Source: Cellulomonas telluris
Lineage (GTDB): Bacteria > Actinomycetota > Actinomycetes > Actinomycetales > Cellulomonadaceae
DNA length: 64,000 nt
Direction: 5' to 3'
NCBI RefSeq assembly: GCF_004886325.1
Contig: NZ_QXFN01000004.1
Span: forward strand, 310,001-374,000
In this document: positions 62,227 to 64,000 of the stretch, piece after piece
Position numbering within the stretch: position 1 is the stretch's first letter
How the letters are laid out: each line of letters opens with the position of its first letter
Program-made: the position numbers and the translations under genes
Notes under the pieces: generated by a model
Databases searched by the model: none
Told to the model about the DNA's origin: nothing
Seen by the model: only the letters and a program-made list of their open reading frames with translations

Positions 62227-64000
62227 GCGGCATCGGGAACGTGAGCAGCTCGTGCTCGGCCAGCGGCTCCTCCCGCCAGCCCAGCTCGACCGCGAGGTCC
62301 TGCACACGACGGCGACCGAGGAACGGGAACGCGGCAGGCGCGTTGCCCACGGTCCCCGGGACCAGCACCCGCACGACCCGCATCCCCGTCGACGCCACGT
62401 CGGGCGTCGTGAGGTCCACGACGACCACCTCGAGCCCCTGCTCCTCGACGGCCGCGCGGTACGTGGCGGCGGAGCGGTCCGGCAGGTGCGGCACGTCGTC
62501 GAGGGCGCGCGTCGCGGGTGGGGCCAGGAGGTGCTCCACGCGCCGCCCCGCCCGTGGGTCGAGGTACACCTGCTGCTGCACCATGAGGTCGTCGCAGTCG
62601 CGCATGTCGGGCCGGAAGTCGTCGAGGTACCGGCGGTCGGCGCGCCACGGCTTGAAGGCCCGGCCGTTGAGCTCGCCGTCGGCCATGACCTGCCAGTGCA
62701 GGCCGTCGCGGCGCAGCAGGTCGCGCGACCCCTCCTGCAGCGTGAACGCCTCGGTCCACGCCTTGAGGGCGGCGTCTCGGAAGCGAGGGCGGGCCGAGAA
62801 GCCCACGTTCACGAGGGCGTCGGCGTCGTCGTGCACGACCGCGGCGGCCACCGGCACGCCGAACTCGTTGTCGAGGTGCAGCAGCGCCGTCCGGCCCGTG
62901 ACGACGGAGGCGAGCGCCGCGTCCGGCACGACGGCCGGCAGGGGGTGGCCGTTGAGCCACCACACCATCGTCGCGTGCCGCTCCACCACCTCCTCCAGCG
63001 CGCTCGCGACGGCGAAGTCCTCGTCGGGGCCCGCGGCGATGCCCGCGAACGCGCAGAAGTTCGTCGGCGGCGCCGACGCGTACCCGGCGGAGTACCAGTT
63101 GACGTACACGAGCGACGCGGGGACGAGCACCTCCCGGTCGCGCGTGAGCGAGCGGCCCGGCACCCAGTGCACCGGCAGGTCGCGCGTCAGCGGCACGAAC
63201 GGGAAGCCCGGCGCGCCGTACTGCGCGTCGGAGTACAGGACGAGCTCCTCGGGGTCGAGCGCGGGCGCACCGCGGCGCCGCAGCTCGTCCCAGGACGCGT
63301 GCGTCACCGGGAGCGTGTCGAGGACGTTGCCGCAGTACCGCTCGACCGACTCGCCGACCGCCGCCGCCGACGCGCCGTCGGGGTCACTGAAGGCGCTGCC
63401 CTGGCAGAGGACGTTGTTGGCCCACGGCGAGACGGCACGGACGTCGCCGACGTCGCACTGCCGCGTGACCAGCGCGGCCGGCACCGACGGGTGGTGGCGC
63501 ACGTCCCGGACACGCAGCACGAGGCCCGTGCGCGGGTCGACGAGGTCGTCGACCGGGTGCGGACGGTGCACGGTGCTGCGGTGCGGCAGCGGCAGCACCG
63601 GGTGACGCACGTGCACGACCCCGCCGTCCCCGCGGGTCACCTCGTGCAGCACGTCACCGGGCGCGGCGATGCCGTCGTGCGCACGGGCGGACGCGTCGGC
63701 GACCACGTCGAGCACGGCGTCGAGCACGTCGGGCAGCAGGTCCGGCGGCGGGCCGGCGTCCCCGCCCGGGGCGGGTGTGCGGACGGCCCGGTGGACGCGG
63801 TGGTCACGGGACGCGGCCGTGCGGCGCGCGACGGCGTCCTCGAACGACGCCCCGACGCCCGGCGTGACGAGCGGCCCCGCCCACGCGCGCCCCCGCGTGA
63901 GCTCGACGGGCAGCCACGGCACGCGCATGTCGTGGCACATCCGGTCCACATCGGCGAGGTCGCCGTCGCGCGGGCCCCGGACCGCGACGACGAGCAGCCG
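62219..64000 (-). CDS. YcaO cyclodehydratase with E1-like N-terminal region, cut by window edge
   Basis: The frame is open through the right edge (594 codons visible), so the true start is outside; an internal GTG at 63949 is not the start. The first 170 residues (GPLVTPGVGASFEDAVARRT, then RHPVLPLPHRSTVHRPHPVD) resemble the E1-like leader-binding part of thiazole/oxazole-modified microcin proteins, without its usual zinc cysteines. The rest is a complete YcaO domain: WANNVLCQGSAFS, GESVERYCGN, ALEEVVERHATMVWW and DLTTPDVASTGMRVVRVLVP. It uses ATP to activate backbone amides of a precursor peptide. The end, TFPMPHA, lacks the PxPxP tail of classic azoline-forming YcaO enzymes. No precursor peptide was found in the window. 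Confidence 0.85.
   Translation of the reverse strand, partial: RLLVVAVRGPRDGDLADVDRMCHDMRVPWLPVELTRGRAWAGPLVTPGVGASFEDAVARRTAASRDHRVHRAVRTPAPGGDAGPPPDLLPDVLDAVLDVVADASARAHDGIAAPGDVLHEVTRGDGGVVHVRHPVLPLPHRSTVHRPHPVDDLVDPRTGLVLRVRDVRHHPSVPAALVTRQCDVGDVRAVSPWANNVLCQGSAFSDPDGASAAAVGESVERYCGNVLDTLPVTHASWDELRRRGAPALDPEELVLYSDAQYGAPGFPFVPLTRDLPVHWVPGRSLTRDREVLVPASLVYVNWYSAGYASAPPTNFCAFAGIAAGPDEDFAVASALEEVVERHATMVWWLNGHPLPAVVPDAALASVVTGRTALLHLDNEFGVPVAAAVVHDDADALVNVGFSARPRFRDAALKAWTEAFTLQEGSRDLLRRDGLHWQVMADGELNGRAFKPWRADRRYLDDFRPDMRDCDDLMVQQQVYLDPRAGRRVEHLLAPPATRALDDVPHLPDRSAATYRAAVEEQGLEVVVVDLTTPDVASTGMRVVRVLVPGTVGNAPAAFPFLGRRRVQDLAVELGWREEPLAEHELLTFPMPHA

Overview
The window is about 74% G+C, uses GTG starts freely and packs genes with 4-base stop/start overlaps, as expected of an actinobacterium. 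The gene set points to a Cellulomonas-like plant-polymer degrader: a tkt-tal-zwf-opcA-pgl pentose phosphate operon, an xerD-parA-scpA-scpB-rluB-tyrA-cmk-plsC-der run, and many glycoside hydrolases under LacI control. The genus is an inference from content; no rRNA is present.

Layout. 1-7.6 kb: oxidative pentose phosphate operon on the minus strand, ending in an unusual fusion of 6-phosphogluconolactonase with an O-methyltransferase. 7.8-18.7 kb: plus-strand housekeeping run from ctaB through chromosome-segregation genes to der and a membrane protein, closed by tRNA-Pro(GGG) and a terminator. 18.8-26.1 kb: a decayed island directly behind the tRNA, holding remnants of a conjugative relaxase/helicase, a truncated secreted protein, an AI-2E-type permease tail, an intact septum-formation-type lipoprotein, and an IS3-family element with a frameshifted transposase. 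26.1-30.3 kb: two NAD-dependent epimerases and a divergent TetR/SDR pair with palindromic operators. 30.3-36.2 kb: a TetR remnant, a lipoprotein, and a phnD-phnC-phnE-phosphatase-tetR operon preceded by a PHO-box-like repeat. 36.2-43.7 kb: a hydrolase-tail remnant, cardiolipin synthase, a mini zinc-finger protein and a 1,612-residue secreted transglutaminase-like protein. 43.9-56.5 kb: a carbohydrate-use locus (GH27, two overlapping LacI genes, LplABC-type ABC transporter, YesL-like protein, GH31, GH127) suited to arabinose- or galactose-decorated plant glycans. 56.7-60.8 kb: catalase, a GH26 lipoprotein and PPK2. 60.9-64 kb: the left edge of a probable azole/azoline-type RiPP locus with two overlapping YcaO proteins, one of which looks catalytically dead; it runs off the window.

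How the genes fit together. The pentose phosphate operon supplies NADPH and pentose phosphates, and the GH27/GH31/GH127 locus would feed released sugars into it. The phn operon looks like phosphate-starvation-controlled uptake of an organophosphorus compound followed by dephosphorylation. The two YcaO genes are the strongest candidate for an undescribed system.
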